In this document: in pieces, positions 55,133 through 63,780 of the stretch
Layout of the letters: each line of letters starts with the position of its first letter
How positions within the stretch are numbered: the stretch's first letter is position 1
Origin: Marinobacter pelagius
Lineage (GTDB): Bacteria; Pseudomonadota; Gammaproteobacteria; Pseudomonadales; Oleiphilaceae
Reading direction: 5' to 3'
DNA length: 64,000 nucleotides
Assembly (NCBI RefSeq): GCF_003315345.1
Contig: NZ_QNRO01000021.1
Span: 16,300-80,299 of the forward strand
Translations under genes and position numbers: made by a program
Notes under the pieces: model-generated
The model's input: only the letters and a program-made list of their open reading frames with translations
The model's database searches: none
Told to the model about the DNA's origin: nothing

Positions 55133-56827
55133 ATGTTCGGCTCACAAAAACCACAAGGACGCCGACGGAATAACTGGTTGAACGACGTCTTCATCAGGCT
55201 GCTGGCTGTGCTGTTCTTCTGTTCCGGAGCCGCTGCCTCAGCCCTGGACGACGACATTGCCGCATTCACGGAAGATGCTGGCGGACAATCCGCAAGCATC
55301 GAGTCCCTTGAACGCAATCAACTTCGGCTACTCGGTACCCGACTGACAGTTTTCCTGACACATGATTCCGGCGGCGGGCTCGATCTGGATTCGCTTCACC
55401 TGTTTATCGACAGCCGGCCGGTTGCCTCAAAGGTTTACGCCCTGCAGGAACAGCCCGTTCTGAACGCTGATGGGGCGGAACAGCTTTACGTCGGCCATGT
55501 GGCGAGGGGTGACCATGAACTGAAGGTGGTGGTTACCGCCCGTTCGGCTGACGGGGATTTTGTCCGTCGGGAGGCTACCCACCTGTTCACCAAGCACTCT
55601 TGGGCCCTCGCCGTTCGCCTGAACCTGAGCGCCAATGCACCGGCTTTCGAACCTCGGGTCTCCTTTGATGTAAAGCAGGTCTCCGAGGAAGAAATTGCTT
55701 TTGATGATCCGGACGTCAACCACGCCCACGATCGCGAAAGCTCATCGTCCCGTACCGAGGCACATCGCAAAGCCCGGTTCGATCTGGCGGAGAGTCATCG
55801 AAGCGCAGGCAGGCTCCAGAAGGCCGGAGAAATCCTCGCGGCCATGCCGGAAGGGTATTGGGCGGCAGCGGGATACCTTAACCTCGCTAGTGATTTTGCA
55901 AGAGAAGACCTCGATCCGTCACGGGCACTGGTGGCCCTGAGAGTGGCGATGGCCATGGCGAAAGCCGAGGATGGCGACGAACGCAGCCGTCAGCTGCATG
56001 ATCAGGCCTTGCTACGGGCGGGCTACCTGGCTTATCGAAACCGCGAATTCGAAAAGGCGATCGGGTTCCTTGAATCGGTCTCCCTCGATGGCCCCAGCAC
56101 CCCACGGGCACTTTACTTCCACGGGCTTGCACTGACCGAGCGAGGCAATCACCGGGCCGCCATGCAGAGCTGGCACCGGGCCCGGAAGTTTCCGCTGGCC
56201 TATCCCGGCGCGGCCGAAGCCTGGATCGGAATGGGCCGGGGTTACGACCTTGCAGGTTATCTCGGCCAGGCCGGGGAAGCCTATCTTGCGGCCAATGCCG
56301 CCTATGAGAGTGAGCGGGTTGTGCTACGGACCCTCAGGGACCAGGTCCGCACTGAGGGGGCTTACCAGGCCCTGGTTGCCGATGCCAAAGCCTCCGACCT
56401 GGAATGGTTCCTGGCAGACAGCCGTTCCATGCAGCAACCCAGGTTGGCTTATCTGCTGGAATTCCTGAAACAGCCGTCGGCGCAGCGAGCAGTTGGCCGG
56501 GTTGCGACGCTGGCTGCCCTGGAGAAGCGACTGACAACCCATTCCTACGATCTGGAAGTGTTTGCCAGTGCACTTAAGTCATCTCAGGCTTCGGTTCCAG
56601 GGACGGCCGTTACCAAGGTGTCCCAGCTTCAGGGGTCGAATGATCGCTACCTCGAGCGCCTGGCAGATTTACGAAACACCGCCGAGAAAGAGCTCGACCA
56701 AAAGGTGCTCGCGTTCCTGGATCATCAGGACCAGCGGATGGTCTTCGCACTGAACAAGACCGAGCAGCAGATAGCCCACCTTTATGAGTATCTGGCCCTG
56801 GAAACCCTGGAAGGGAGGGGCCAATGA
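55133..56827 (+). CDS. Exported TPR-like protein
   Basis: This protein of 564 residues is the first gene of the envelope-machine operon. After a basic N-terminus, a hydrophobic export segment (LLAVLFFCSGAAASA, about 24-38) precedes a domain with a beta-sandwich appearance, then helical TPR-like repeats from about 210 (FDLAESHRSAGRLQKAGEIL, LYFHGLALTERGNHRAAM). The end is a coiled-coil-like helix. AGGAGAGG lies just before the ATG. No enzyme motif is seen, so it is probably a periplasmic scaffold. Its stop overlaps the next start (ATGA). Confidence 0.8.
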   Translation: MFGSQKPQGRRRNNWLNDVFIRLLAVLFFCSGAAASALDDDIAAFTEDAGGQSASIESLERNQLRLLGTRLTVFLTHDSGGGLDLDSLHLFIDSRPVASKVYALQEQPVLNADGAEQLYVGHVARGDHELKVVVTARSADGDFVRREATHLFTKHSWALAVRLNLSANAPAFEPRVSFDVKQVSEEEIAFDDPDVNHAHDRESSSSRTEAHRKARFDLAESHRSAGRLQKAGEILAAMPEGYWAAAGYLNLASDFAREDLDPSRALVALRVAMAMAKAEDGDERSRQLHDQALLRAGYLAYRNREFEKAIGFLESVSLDGPSTPRALYFHGLALTERGNHRAAMQSWHRARKFPLAYPGAAEAWIGMGRGYDLAGYLGQAGEAYLAANAAYESERVVLRTLRDQVRTEGAYQALVADAKASDLEWFLADSRSMQQPRLAYLLEFLKQPSAQRAVGRVATLAALEKRLTTHSYDLEVFASALKSSQASVPGTAVTKVSQLQGSNDRYLERLADLRNTAEKELDQKVLAFLDHQDQRMVFALNKTEQQIAHLYEYLALETLEGRGQ

Positions 56828-59631
56828 ACCTGTCTTCCCGTTTTCTGTTCCTGGCCGTTGTGCTGGCAGCGCCTGTCGAAGCCCAGGAAAGCTTCCGCGT
56901 GGAACTGGGCCGTGATGGAAGAACTATCGGTGACATGCGGCCGGTGTTCCTCAAGTTCGAAAGCCGGCCGCTACCTGCCATCTCGCCTGCGGAAGTGGCC
57001 CGCCGTTACCAGCGTCTCTTTGAAACGTCCAACGAGCCGGAAGTCCGTGTGGATGCCCTGAACCGGTTGACGAATATCCGGGATCGCTCGGGCCAGGACG
57101 TGGGTTATTCGCCCGAGCAGGAACCGGAAATCTATGAGGAAGTCCTGGGCAGCTACGAAGCCATTCTCGCCCGTGGTTCTTTCTCCGGGCGCCTCGATGA
57201 ACTGCTTTACCAGATGGCCAAGGCCCATGCGCTGACTGGCGAGGCGGGAGAATCCATTCAGCGTCTGAAGCAGCTGGTAGGCCTTTATCCGAAGTCACCA
57301 CTGGTACCGGAAGCAAGGTTCCGCATCGCCGAGTCTGCGTTTGCCAACGGACAGTTCGCCGAAGCCGAGACCGGCTACCGCGCATTGCTCGGAGGCGAGG
57401 GCGGAGAGGCTCTGAAAGCCAAGGCCCGATACATGCTTGGCTGGAGCCAGTTCAAGCAGGGAGAAGGTGCGTGGGATCGCGCCGCGGATACTTTTCAAAC
57501 TGTGCTCGACGGCTTCTTGCCGACCGCCGAGAGCATCCGGCAGGTACCCGAATCCTCGGTGGAGACAATTGATGACACCTTGCGGGTTTTGGCTCTGATG
57601 GCCTCCCGCACCCAGGGATTGGCCGCTCTTGACCAGTGGTTTGACTCGGGCTCGGTGCGCCCCTGGGAACCATTGGTCTTTGACCGGCTGGCGGATCTGT
57701 ACGCGATTACCGGGAAGTATGAGGCCAGCGTGGCCGTAAACGAGGCGTTTCATCGTCGATACCCGCAACACGCCAGCAGTCCCCGCTTTCTTGCACAGAT
57801 AGTGGAGGTCTGGCAGATGGCGGGTAACGACCGGAAAGTGCGACAGGCCAGGGCCGGCTATGTTGCTGCCTATAGTCCTGCTCCCACGTTCTCTCGGCTG
57901 GAACCGAGGGAACAGTCACGCTGGCGTGAATACGCCCGCTGGCTGGGGGACACCAGCTACGAGGCAGCAACCGGGCTTTCCGACAGGGGCGAGCTTGAGG
58001 CGTCGCGCCCGTTGTTTGCCGAGGCTGCGGGTTATTACGAAACGCTGGCGCCAAGGGCGGCGAATGCCGGGCCGATATGGCGCCTGGCGGGCGATGCGCG
58101 TATTCAGGCCCGGCAGCGACACGAGGCACTGGAGAATTACAGAACGGCAGCCTATGAAACCGGTAACTACAGTGAAGCCGCCGATGCCGGCTGGGCAGCG
58201 GTCGTTCTGCAACGGGATCGGGTGATAAACGAGGCCGGCAAGGAATTGGAGCACCTGGCTGCTGAAGTGGACCAGTTTGCCTCCGCCTTCGAGACGGATG
58301 CCCGAGTGCCCGGTGCCCAGGCGGACCTGGCCGCCCGGTGGTTGGAGATGGAAAGCTATGACCACGCAGTGGCCTACGCCAGTGCGGTTCTCAAGCGCGG
58401 CGATGCCGCGATCAAAGAGCAGTACGCGGCATGGCTGGTCACAGCGCGGGTGCGCCAGGCGCAACAGGAGTTCGGCCTGGCGGAACGGGCCTGGCGGCAG
58501 ACCCTGAGGCTGGTCGATTCCAGTGAACCCGATGTTCTGCGGCCGGATGATCGGGATCTGATCCTGAAACAACTGGCGACCGCGGTCTATCGTCAGGGCG
58601 AGAGGGCGGCCGAAACCGGCAAGGTGGCAGAAGCGGTGGCCCATTTCCGGCGGGTAGGACAGGTCCTGCCGGACGCGGAAATTGCCATACGGGGCCGGTT
58701 TGATGCCGCCAACACGCTGTTGAAGGCATCCGAGTGGCAGTCGGCGGTGAATGAGCTGCAGTGGTTCCGGCGTAATTACCCGAATCATGACCTGGCCCGG
58801 GATATTGGCAAGAAACTGGTGTATGCCTACAGCCAATCCGGCCAGCCAGGCCGTGCGGCGGATGAGTTGCTCACATTGGCTTCTGGCCAGTCCAACCCCT
58901 GGCCGAATAAATTGCGCGCAGCCGCTCTTTTTCACGAAGCCGGGGACACCGGGCAGCGGGATGATCTCTACGTTGAATACCTCGCCACCGGGCCGGTTCC
59001 CGCCCGTGCCGAGGATCACATCCGGCTCCAGACCATGCGCCATCGTCTGCTGGCCTCGACCAGCGATCGGGACAGGGTTCGGGCCGCGATCGTGGATGCA
59101 GAGCTGGCCAGCGAGTGGCACTCGGCGGACACACTGCAGTGGAGTGCTGCCAGCGCAATCGTTCTGGGCACCCATGCGGCTGAAGTCTTCGCGGACATTC
59201 CCCTGAACCATCCCCTTGCCGAGTCGCTTGATCGCAAACAGTCTGCGCTTGAAGCAGCACAGGCCCGGTTTGCCCAGGCAGAGCGATTCGGTGGTGAAGC
59301 GGTGCGCTCGGAAATCCTTTACCGACGGGCCGAGCTATACCGCGAGCTGGCTCAGGACCTGATGGCCTCCGAGGTGCCAGCAGAGCTCAATGAGATGGAA
59401 GCGATGCAGTACCAGATGCTTTTGGAGGAGGAAGCCTATCCCTTTGAGGAGAAAGCCCTGAACCTGCATGCCGAAAACCATGGGCGCATTGCCGAAACCG
59501 GCTATGACGACTGGATCGGTCGAAGCCTGGAGGCGTTGGCCCGGCTGCACCCGGGGCGCTACGAACGCTCGATACGCTGGATGAGCGGGAATGCCCCGGA
59601 AGTAAATAGGGAGGAGGGTGATGATGCCTGA
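56824..59631 (+). CDS. Large exported TPR-repeat protein
   Basis: This protein of 935 residues has a signal peptide (about 1-20, ending VEAQES) and many TPR-like helical pairs, for example LYQMAKAHALTGEAGESIQRL and AEARFRIAESAFANGQFAEA-like repeats. It is likely to be a periplasmic scaffold of the ExbB/ExbD/TonB-like system. It starts inside the stop of the preceding gene and its end overlaps the lipoprotein gene. I do not recognise a named family. Confidence 0.8.
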   Translation: MNLSSRFLFLAVVLAAPVEAQESFRVELGRDGRTIGDMRPVFLKFESRPLPAISPAEVARRYQRLFETSNEPEVRVDALNRLTNIRDRSGQDVGYSPEQEPEIYEEVLGSYEAILARGSFSGRLDELLYQMAKAHALTGEAGESIQRLKQLVGLYPKSPLVPEARFRIAESAFANGQFAEAETGYRALLGGEGGEALKAKARYMLGWSQFKQGEGAWDRAADTFQTVLDGFLPTAESIRQVPESSVETIDDTLRVLALMASRTQGLAALDQWFDSGSVRPWEPLVFDRLADLYAITGKYEASVAVNEAFHRRYPQHASSPRFLAQIVEVWQMAGNDRKVRQARAGYVAAYSPAPTFSRLEPREQSRWREYARWLGDTSYEAATGLSDRGELEASRPLFAEAAGYYETLAPRAANAGPIWRLAGDARIQARQRHEALENYRTAAYETGNYSEAADAGWAAVVLQRDRVINEAGKELEHLAAEVDQFASAFETDARVPGAQADLAARWLEMESYDHAVAYASAVLKRGDAAIKEQYAAWLVTARVRQAQQEFGLAERAWRQTLRLVDSSEPDVLRPDDRDLILKQLATAVYRQGERAAETGKVAEAVAHFRRVGQVLPDAEIAIRGRFDAANTLLKASEWQSAVNELQWFRRNYPNHDLARDIGKKLVYAYSQSGQPGRAADELLTLASGQSNPWPNKLRAAALFHEAGDTGQRDDLYVEYLATGPVPARAEDHIRLQTMRHRLLASTSDRDRVRAAIVDAELASEWHSADTLQWSAASAIVLGTHAAEVFADIPLNHPLAESLDRKQSALEAAQARFAQAERFGGEAVRSEILYRRAELYRELAQDLMASEVPAELNEMEAMQYQMLLEEEAYPFEEKALNLHAENHGRIAETGYDDWIGRSLEALARLHPGRYERSIRWMSGNAPEVNREEGDDA

Positions 59632-60100
59632 TTTCCGCCTGTGCCGGTTGTTGGGTTTGCTTGGAGCTCTCTGGCTGGCCGGCTGTGCCGGTCCCGCCGT
59701 GGAGCAGCAAGCCGAAGAGCCCGAAACCAATCCTGCCCTGGCCGCCGAGTACGCCAGGCGAGCCATGAGCGCATGGGAACAGGGTGACCGGGGGGCGGCC
59801 GTTGAAGCCTGGCGTCAGGCCGTAGCACTCAATCCGGAAGACCCGGTGGCGGTCAACAATCTGGCCCTGGCCCTGAAAGAACAAAACCGGTTCGCCGAGG
59901 CGGCGGATCTGCTGGAGCAGGGTGTGACCAGGTCGCCCAGGGTAGCCGAGTTGCATTACAACCTGGCGGTGATCTCGGAACTCTATCTGCTGGAGCTGGA
60001 CAAGGCGCTGACTCACTACCGGGTCTACCAGGATCTGGCCGGTGAGGAAAACGCCGAAGTGGACGGGTGGATTGCGGATCTTGAACGGAGGCTCCAATGA
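59624..60100 (+). CDS. TPR lipoprotein
   Basis: This small lipoprotein has 158 residues, the lipobox LAGC with Cys21, and three TPRs (AMSAWEQGDRGAAVEAWRQA, VNNLALALKEQNRFAEAADL). The ATG at 59624 is chosen for the 6-nt distance to GGAGG; 59621 and 59618 are also possible. Its start is within the end of the previous gene and its stop overlaps the next start. It probably sits at the inner face of the outer membrane as a pilotin-like or scaffold part. Confidence 0.82.
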   Translation: MPDFRLCRLLGLLGALWLAGCAGPAVEQQAEEPETNPALAAEYARRAMSAWEQGDRGAAVEAWRQAVALNPEDPVAVNNLALALKEQNRFAEAADLLEQGVTRSPRVAELHYNLAVISELYLLELDKALTHYRVYQDLAGEENAEVDGWIADLERRLQ

Positions 60101-60429
60101 TGAAACGGATTGCCGACTTGGCCAAAACGCTGGTTTTGCTGATCGTGTTCGCCGCCACTGCTCTCGCCGGGGAATACAAAACGCCGGAGAAAGAGCGCGC
60201 AAGCCTGGAGATTGCCGGTATATCCGCCACCACCGGTGAGGATGAACCTCGAATTCTTTTCATTCTGCCCTGGCAGCCCCCCAGCCTGCCTCGCAGGCTC
60301 CGGGCAGAACTTGCAGACCAGGCCCCGGAACTGGAACAGCCCATCGATCCCATGGCGGTGGAACGCCATCGCAGGTTCCGGAACACCCTGGATCCCATGA
60401 CCCTGGACCCACAAGGCATTCAGCCTTAA
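60097..60429 (+). CDS. Small exported protein of unknown function
   Basis: This protein of 110 residues has a signal peptide (LVLLIVFAATALAGE) and a proline-rich short mature part (ILFILPWQPPSLPRRLRAE, QPIDPMAVERHRRF). Coupled by ATGA to the lipoprotein gene. No known domain is recognised; from its position it is a component or assembly factor of the ExbB/ExbD machine. Confidence 0.75.
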   Translation: MMKRIADLAKTLVLLIVFAATALAGEYKTPEKERASLEIAGISATTGEDEPRILFILPWQPPSLPRRLRAELADQAPELEQPIDPMAVERHRRFRNTLDPMTLDPQGIQP

Positions 60430-60456
60430 CCGAGCAGTAAAAACGGGAGAATAACA

Positions 60457-61113
60457 ATGCTGGAAACAATCGTTCGTTTTTTTCAGGAAGGCGGCCCCTT
60501 CATGTATCCGATTGCGGTGGTATTGGCCCTCGGGCTGGCAATCACCCTTGAGCGCTTCATCTTTCTGGCCTCGGTGGGCCGGAAAAACCGTGTCACGTTC
60601 GAAAAGGCCATCCTGCCGCTGTTACAAAAACGGGATTACCAGCGGGCGATGAAAGCCGCGAGCCACTCCAACAGTGCCATAGGCTCGATCATGGGGGCAG
60701 GCCTTGGCCGCCTCGTCAGCAACAGTCGACGGGAGGATATCGAGTACGCCATGGAAGAAGGGCTGATGGAAGTCCTGCCCAGGCTGGAAAAACGCACCCA
60801 ATACCTGGCCACGCTGGCCAACATCGCCACCTTGTTGGGGCTGTTGGGCACTATTATCGGTCTGATCTCTGCCTTCACTGCGGTAGCTGCCGCCGATCCC
60901 GCGCAAAAGGCCAGCCTGCTTTCCGAGAGTATCTCCGTTGCCATGAACACCACAGCTTTCGGCCTGATGTCGGCGATTCCGCTGCTGATGTTCCATGCCC
61001 TGCTGCAGACCCGCACCAATGAAATCGTGGACAGCTTCGAGATGGCAGGGGTCAAGCTGCTGAACCTGGTCTCCGAGCCGGCACCGACCCGCGCCAGCGG
61101 CGCGGCGGCATGA
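60457..61113 (+). CDS. MotA/TolQ/ExbB proton-channel protein
   Basis: This inner-membrane protein of 218 residues has an N-terminal helix (MYPIAVVLALGLAITLERFIFL) and two further helices of the proton-channel domain. The second carries the family signature LATLANIATLLGLLGTIIGLI and the third lies near 165-185 (AFGLMSAIPLLMFHALLQ). With ExbD proteins it would convert proton motive force to motion in the periplasm. GGGAGAA precedes the ATG. Two ExbD genes follow. Confidence 0.93.
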   Translation: MLETIVRFFQEGGPFMYPIAVVLALGLAITLERFIFLASVGRKNRVTFEKAILPLLQKRDYQRAMKAASHSNSAIGSIMGAGLGRLVSNSRREDIEYAMEEGLMEVLPRLEKRTQYLATLANIATLLGLLGTIIGLISAFTAVAAADPAQKASLLSESISVAMNTTAFGLMSAIPLLMFHALLQTRTNEIVDSFEMAGVKLLNLVSEPAPTRASGAAA

Positions 61114-61156
61114 GCCTGCAAGCCGGTGTGCAAAAGCATTGCAGAGGAAATGGACC

Positions 61157-61687
61157 ATGAGACGGCGACATCGTCGGATGACGAATTCTCCGGAACTCGA
61201 TATCACCGCGTTCCTGAACCTTATGATCGTGCTCGTACCGGTGCTGCTGCTCGGCATGGTGTTCAGCCAGGTGCGCATGATCGAGCTGAATTTTCCCGGC
61301 CAGCAGGAGGGCGAACCGCTTGAGTCGGAGCAGCTCGACCTGGTGGTCACCCTGATACCCGGGGGCATCGAAGTGGCGGATTCCAAACGTGGTCTGCTCC
61401 GGGTCTTGCCGGCGACTGACGGCAAGCAAGATTTTGATGGCTTGAGAGCCCTGCTTCGGGGGATCAAGTCCCGGGTACCGGACAAGACTGACGTGATTCT
61501 TGAGGTGGGTCCCGATATTGACTACCAGACCCTGGTTACCACCATGGACACCGTCCGTTCCTATCCCGCCGTGGTGGCCGCCAGTGTCGTGGAGGGTGAG
61601 CTGTTTCCGGATATTTCCCTGATGGATGCGCCGGAGGACCGGGTGCTGGCTGATCTGGCGGCGCCTGCGGGCGGGGAGGGCGCATGA
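61157..61687 (+). CDS. ExbD/TolR-family protein, first of two
   Basis: This protein has 176 residues, an Arg-rich cytoplasmic start (MRRRHRRMTN) and one helix that begins with the family's conserved aspartate (ELDITAFLNLMIVLVPVLLL). A periplasmic domain of about 130 residues follows. The ATG at 61157 has AGAGGAA about 8 nt upstream; an ATG at 61139 would add six residues. Coupled to the second ExbD gene by an ATGA overlap. The pair suggests an ExbD heterodimer. Confidence 0.92.
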   Translation: MRRRHRRMTNSPELDITAFLNLMIVLVPVLLLGMVFSQVRMIELNFPGQQEGEPLESEQLDLVVTLIPGGIEVADSKRGLLRVLPATDGKQDFDGLRALLRGIKSRVPDKTDVILEVGPDIDYQTLVTTMDTVRSYPAVVAASVVEGELFPDISLMDAPEDRVLADLAAPAGGEGA

Positions 61688-62172
61688 AAAGCTCCCATCG
61701 TTCCCGGCGGCTGCGCCGTCACTATGGCCGGATGCACAAGGCCGGTGGCCTTAATCTGGTGTCGCTCATGGATATCTTCACGATCCTGGTGTTCTTCCTG
61801 ATGGTGAACTCGTCCGATGTGAAAGTGATGCAGAACTCCACCGACGTGCCGCTGCCGGTCTCCAGCGCCGAGCAGCGGGCAGTGGAGAATTTGACCGTCC
61901 AGGTCAGCGGCCGGTCGATTCTTGTGCAGGGTCGGGAGGTGGCGCGGCTGGACGGCATCGAGACAGGTGATCGTCACATCTCCGGTTTGTCCGAGGAACT
62001 GGCCTATCGCCGTGACCGCCTGCAGGAAATCCCGGAACAGGGCCTGCCAATCACCATCATGGCTGCCCGGGATACCGACTATCGCCTGCTGCGCAGGATC
62101 ATGCAGACCTGCGTTGACCAGCAATTCCGCCATGTAAGGCTGGCGGTGGAGCGGGAGGTGCGCAATGGCTGA
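61684..62172 (+). CDS. ExbD/TolR-family protein, second of two
   Basis: This protein has 162 residues, a basic cytoplasmic start, the single helix GLNLVSLMDIFTILVFFLMVN with the conserved Asp, and a periplasmic domain. It differs clearly from the first ExbD, so the two are not a recent duplication. Its end overlaps the TonB-like gene by 8 bp. Confidence 0.92.
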   Translation: MKSSHRSRRLRRHYGRMHKAGGLNLVSLMDIFTILVFFLMVNSSDVKVMQNSTDVPLPVSSAEQRAVENLTVQVSGRSILVQGREVARLDGIETGDRHISGLSEELAYRRDRLQEIPEQGLPITIMAARDTDYRLLRRIMQTCVDQQFRHVRLAVEREVRNG

Positions 62173-63250
62173 CACTTCCGCGCTGCAGGATTGGCAGAGC
62201 CCGAGGCTGCCCTGGTCCCGGACGCCGGGTGAGCGCGGGCGGTTTGTTGGGATTCTGGTGTTGACGGTGCTGGTATTTCTGCCGCCGGCGCTGTTGATAC
62301 CGACTATGGAGTTGCCGGAGCGGGAGCGGACGGAAGTGGAGGAGGTGCCGGCGAGGCTTGCGCGGCTGGTGGCGGCGCCGGAGGTGAAGAAGGGGTCAGA
62401 AGAACAAGTTCTTCAGACCCCGGAGTCGGCAAAGGGGGCTGATGAAAGCCTTCATCTGACCCCACCTTCACCCCCCGAGGTCGCCGACGTGAAAAAGGGG
62501 TCAGAAGAACAAGTTCTTCTGACCCCGGAGGTGGAGCAGACCCCGGCGTCGCCCCCCAAGGTTTCGGACAAAAATCAGGGGTCTGATGAACTCGTTCATC
62601 TGACCCCAACTTCACCGCCACCCCCCAAGGTCCCGGCAAAGCAAACCGCCGAACAAGCCCGCGAGACCGCCAACCGATCGGGCTTGCTGGCCATGAAAGA
62701 CCGGCTCGCGTCACTCCAGGAATCGTCATCTGGTCGGGCTCCGGCAATGGCCGCCAATGTCGGACAGGAGTCACGGCCAGTGGTCACGGAACCTGCCCCC
62801 TCGGAAGTCCTGAACGGCAGTGGCGGCGTCGAAGCAGTGGAGAACCCGGTAACCGAGGTTGCAGTCGCTGACCACAAGGTCAAGAAGATCGCGCCCAAAA
62901 CCGAACCGGCGGAACAAACCATCGCCCGGGCGGATCCGGCTCCCGGGAAGCCTTCCGCAGGAGAGCGGGCCATGAGCAATATCCGCAAGGTGTTTGATGC
63001 CCAGAAAACCGCGCTTTACTCCCTGTACAAACGGGAGTTACGCCAGGATCCGACCTTGGAGGGCAAGGTTCTGCTTGAGCTGGTGATCGAGCCGGATGGA
63101 TCGGTGTCCGCCTGCGAGGTGGTGAGTTCGGAGCTGGAAAACCCGACCCTGGAGCAGCGTATTGCCATGCGTGTGCGTATGTTTGACTTTGGCGCGGACA
63201 GTGTTGAGCAGCGGAAGGTACGTTTTCCGGTGGATTTCCTGCCGGGCTGA
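62165..63250 (+). CDS. TonB-like protein with AgmX/PglI-type C-terminus and embedded palindromic repeats
   Basis: This is the energy-transducing arm of the operon, 361 residues. There is one N-terminal helix (FVGILVLTVLVFLPPALLI), then a Pro/Glu/Lys-rich periplasmic linker. The linker contains four decapeptides, GSEEQVLQTP (77-86), GADESLHLTP (91-100), GSEEQVLLTP (112-121) and GSDELVHLTP (139-148), each encoded by a copy of the 30-bp palindrome. From about 263 the C-terminal domain (LYSLYKRELRQDPTLEGKVLL, EPDGSVSACEVVSSELENP) resembles AgmX/PglI of myxobacterial motility and, more distantly, TonB. Function is inferred from the operon; the partner in the outer membrane is unknown. Confidence 0.85.
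   Translation: MADTSALQDWQSPRLPWSRTPGERGRFVGILVLTVLVFLPPALLIPTMELPERERTEVEEVPARLARLVAAPEVKKGSEEQVLQTPESAKGADESLHLTPPSPPEVADVKKGSEEQVLLTPEVEQTPASPPKVSDKNQGSDELVHLTPTSPPPPKVPAKQTAEQARETANRSGLLAMKDRLASLQESSSGRAPAMAANVGQESRPVVTEPAPSEVLNGSGGVEAVENPVTEVAVADHKVKKIAPKTEPAEQTIARADPAPGKPSAGERAMSNIRKVFDAQKTALYSLYKRELRQDPTLEGKVLLELVIEPDGSVSACEVVSSELENPTLEQRIAMRVRMFDFGADSVEQRKVRFPVDFLPG
62392..62421. repeat. 30-bp palindromic element inside the TonB-like gene, copy A
   Basis: Half-sites GGGGTCAGAAGAA and TTCTTCAGACCCC flank CAAG, with an A/A mismatch at position 7. The first base is the third codon position, so the element reads as GSEEQVLQTP. It is the same family as the intergenic copies at 54666-54804. 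Confidence 0.92.
62434..62463. repeat. 30-bp palindromic element inside the TonB-like gene, copy B
   Basis: Half-sites GGGGGCTGATGAA and TTCATCTGACCCC flank AGCC, with one G-for-T change at position 5 in the left arm and a T/T pair at position 7. It is in the same codon phase as copy A and reads GADESLHLTP. It begins 42 bp after copy A. Confidence 0.9.
62497..62526. repeat. 30-bp palindromic element inside the TonB-like gene, copy C
   Basis: Half-sites GGGGTCAGAAGAA and TTCTTCTGACCCC flank CAAG; both arms pair perfectly, including position 7. It begins 63 bp after copy B, in the same phase, and reads GSEEQVLLTP. It differs from copy A at one base. Confidence 0.92.
62578..62607. repeat. 30-bp palindromic element inside the TonB-like gene, copy D
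   Basis: Half-sites GGGGTCTGATGAA and TTCATCTGACCCC flank CTCG, with a T/T pair at position 7. It reads GSDELVHLTP in the same phase. AACTT follows, as in the intergenic units 2 and 3, so the flank homology extends beyond the palindrome. Confidence 0.92.
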
Positions 63251-63264
63251 GTCCCGGCAGGAAA
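63235..63264. terminator. 12-bp perfect hairpin between convergent genes
   Basis: TTTCCTGCCGGG (63235-63246) and CCCGGCAGGAAA (63253-63264) form a 12-bp stem with a 6-nt loop that includes the stop codon of the TonB-like gene. It lies 30 bp from the stop of the MaoC-like gene on the other strand. The stem itself supplies A and T runs at its base, so it can serve as a shared bidirectional 3' end. Confidence 0.6.
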
Positions 63265-63294
63265 CGTCATATGCCGCAGCGGGCAGGGTGCCGT

Positions 63295-63780
63295 CTAGCG
63301 GTCGATAGTGATCTCGGGCAGGTTCGGTTTGTTCAGCTTCACCTTGTCCTTCGGGGCAATCACCTTGGCTTCGCCAACTACCACTTGCTGGTCGTTCTGG
63401 TTCCGCACATCGCATTCCACGACAACCCGGTTTTTCGGCTCCTTTCTCAGAACTTTCAGCTTCACCGTGATAGTGTCATCCAGCTTGACCGGCCGTTTGA
63501 AGGCGAGGTTCTGTTCCAGGTAGATGGTTCCCGGCCCGGGCATCACGGTCGCCAGCGCGGCCGAGACCAGGGAGCCGCTCCACATGCCGTGGGCGATGCG
63601 TTCCTTGAACATGGTATTGGCCGCAAATTCGGCGTCCAGGTGTACCGGATTCACATCACCGGAAACCGCTGCGAACAGGTACAGGTCGTCCTCGGTGAGG
63701 GTCCGGGTGAATGTGGCGGTGTCGCCCTCATTGAGTTCGTCATAGGTGACATTTTCCAGCGTATCCAGGGTATCGTTCAT
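63295..63780 (-). CDS. MaoC-family (R)-enoyl-CoA hydratase
   Basis: This hot-dog-fold protein of 161 residues has the hydratase signature AAVSGDVNPVHLD with the catalytic Asp and His, then RIAHGMWSGSLVSAALATVMPG. A C-terminal beta strand region follows. Such enzymes hydrate enoyl-CoA to (R)-3-hydroxyacyl-CoA and can feed polyhydroxyalkanoate synthesis (PhaJ-like) or beta-oxidation variants. GCGGAG precedes the ATG at 63780. It is convergent with the TonB-like gene. Confidence 0.88.
   Translation of the reverse strand: MNDTLDTLENVTYDELNEGDTATFTRTLTEDDLYLFAAVSGDVNPVHLDAEFAANTMFKERIAHGMWSGSLVSAALATVMPGPGTIYLEQNLAFKRPVKLDDTITVKLKVLRKEPKNRVVVECDVRNQNDQQVVVGEAKVIAPKDKVKLNKPNLPEITIDR

Noticed and set aside
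57916..59211. 431-codon minus-strand open frame
   Set aside because: It lies wholly within the large TPR gene, is caused by high GC on the opposite strand, and has no domain or ribosome site.
62304..62774. 156-codon minus-strand frame with peptides like GSEELVLLTP
   Set aside because: The similarity to the sense peptides is a direct result of the palindromic repeats. There is no start context or domain.
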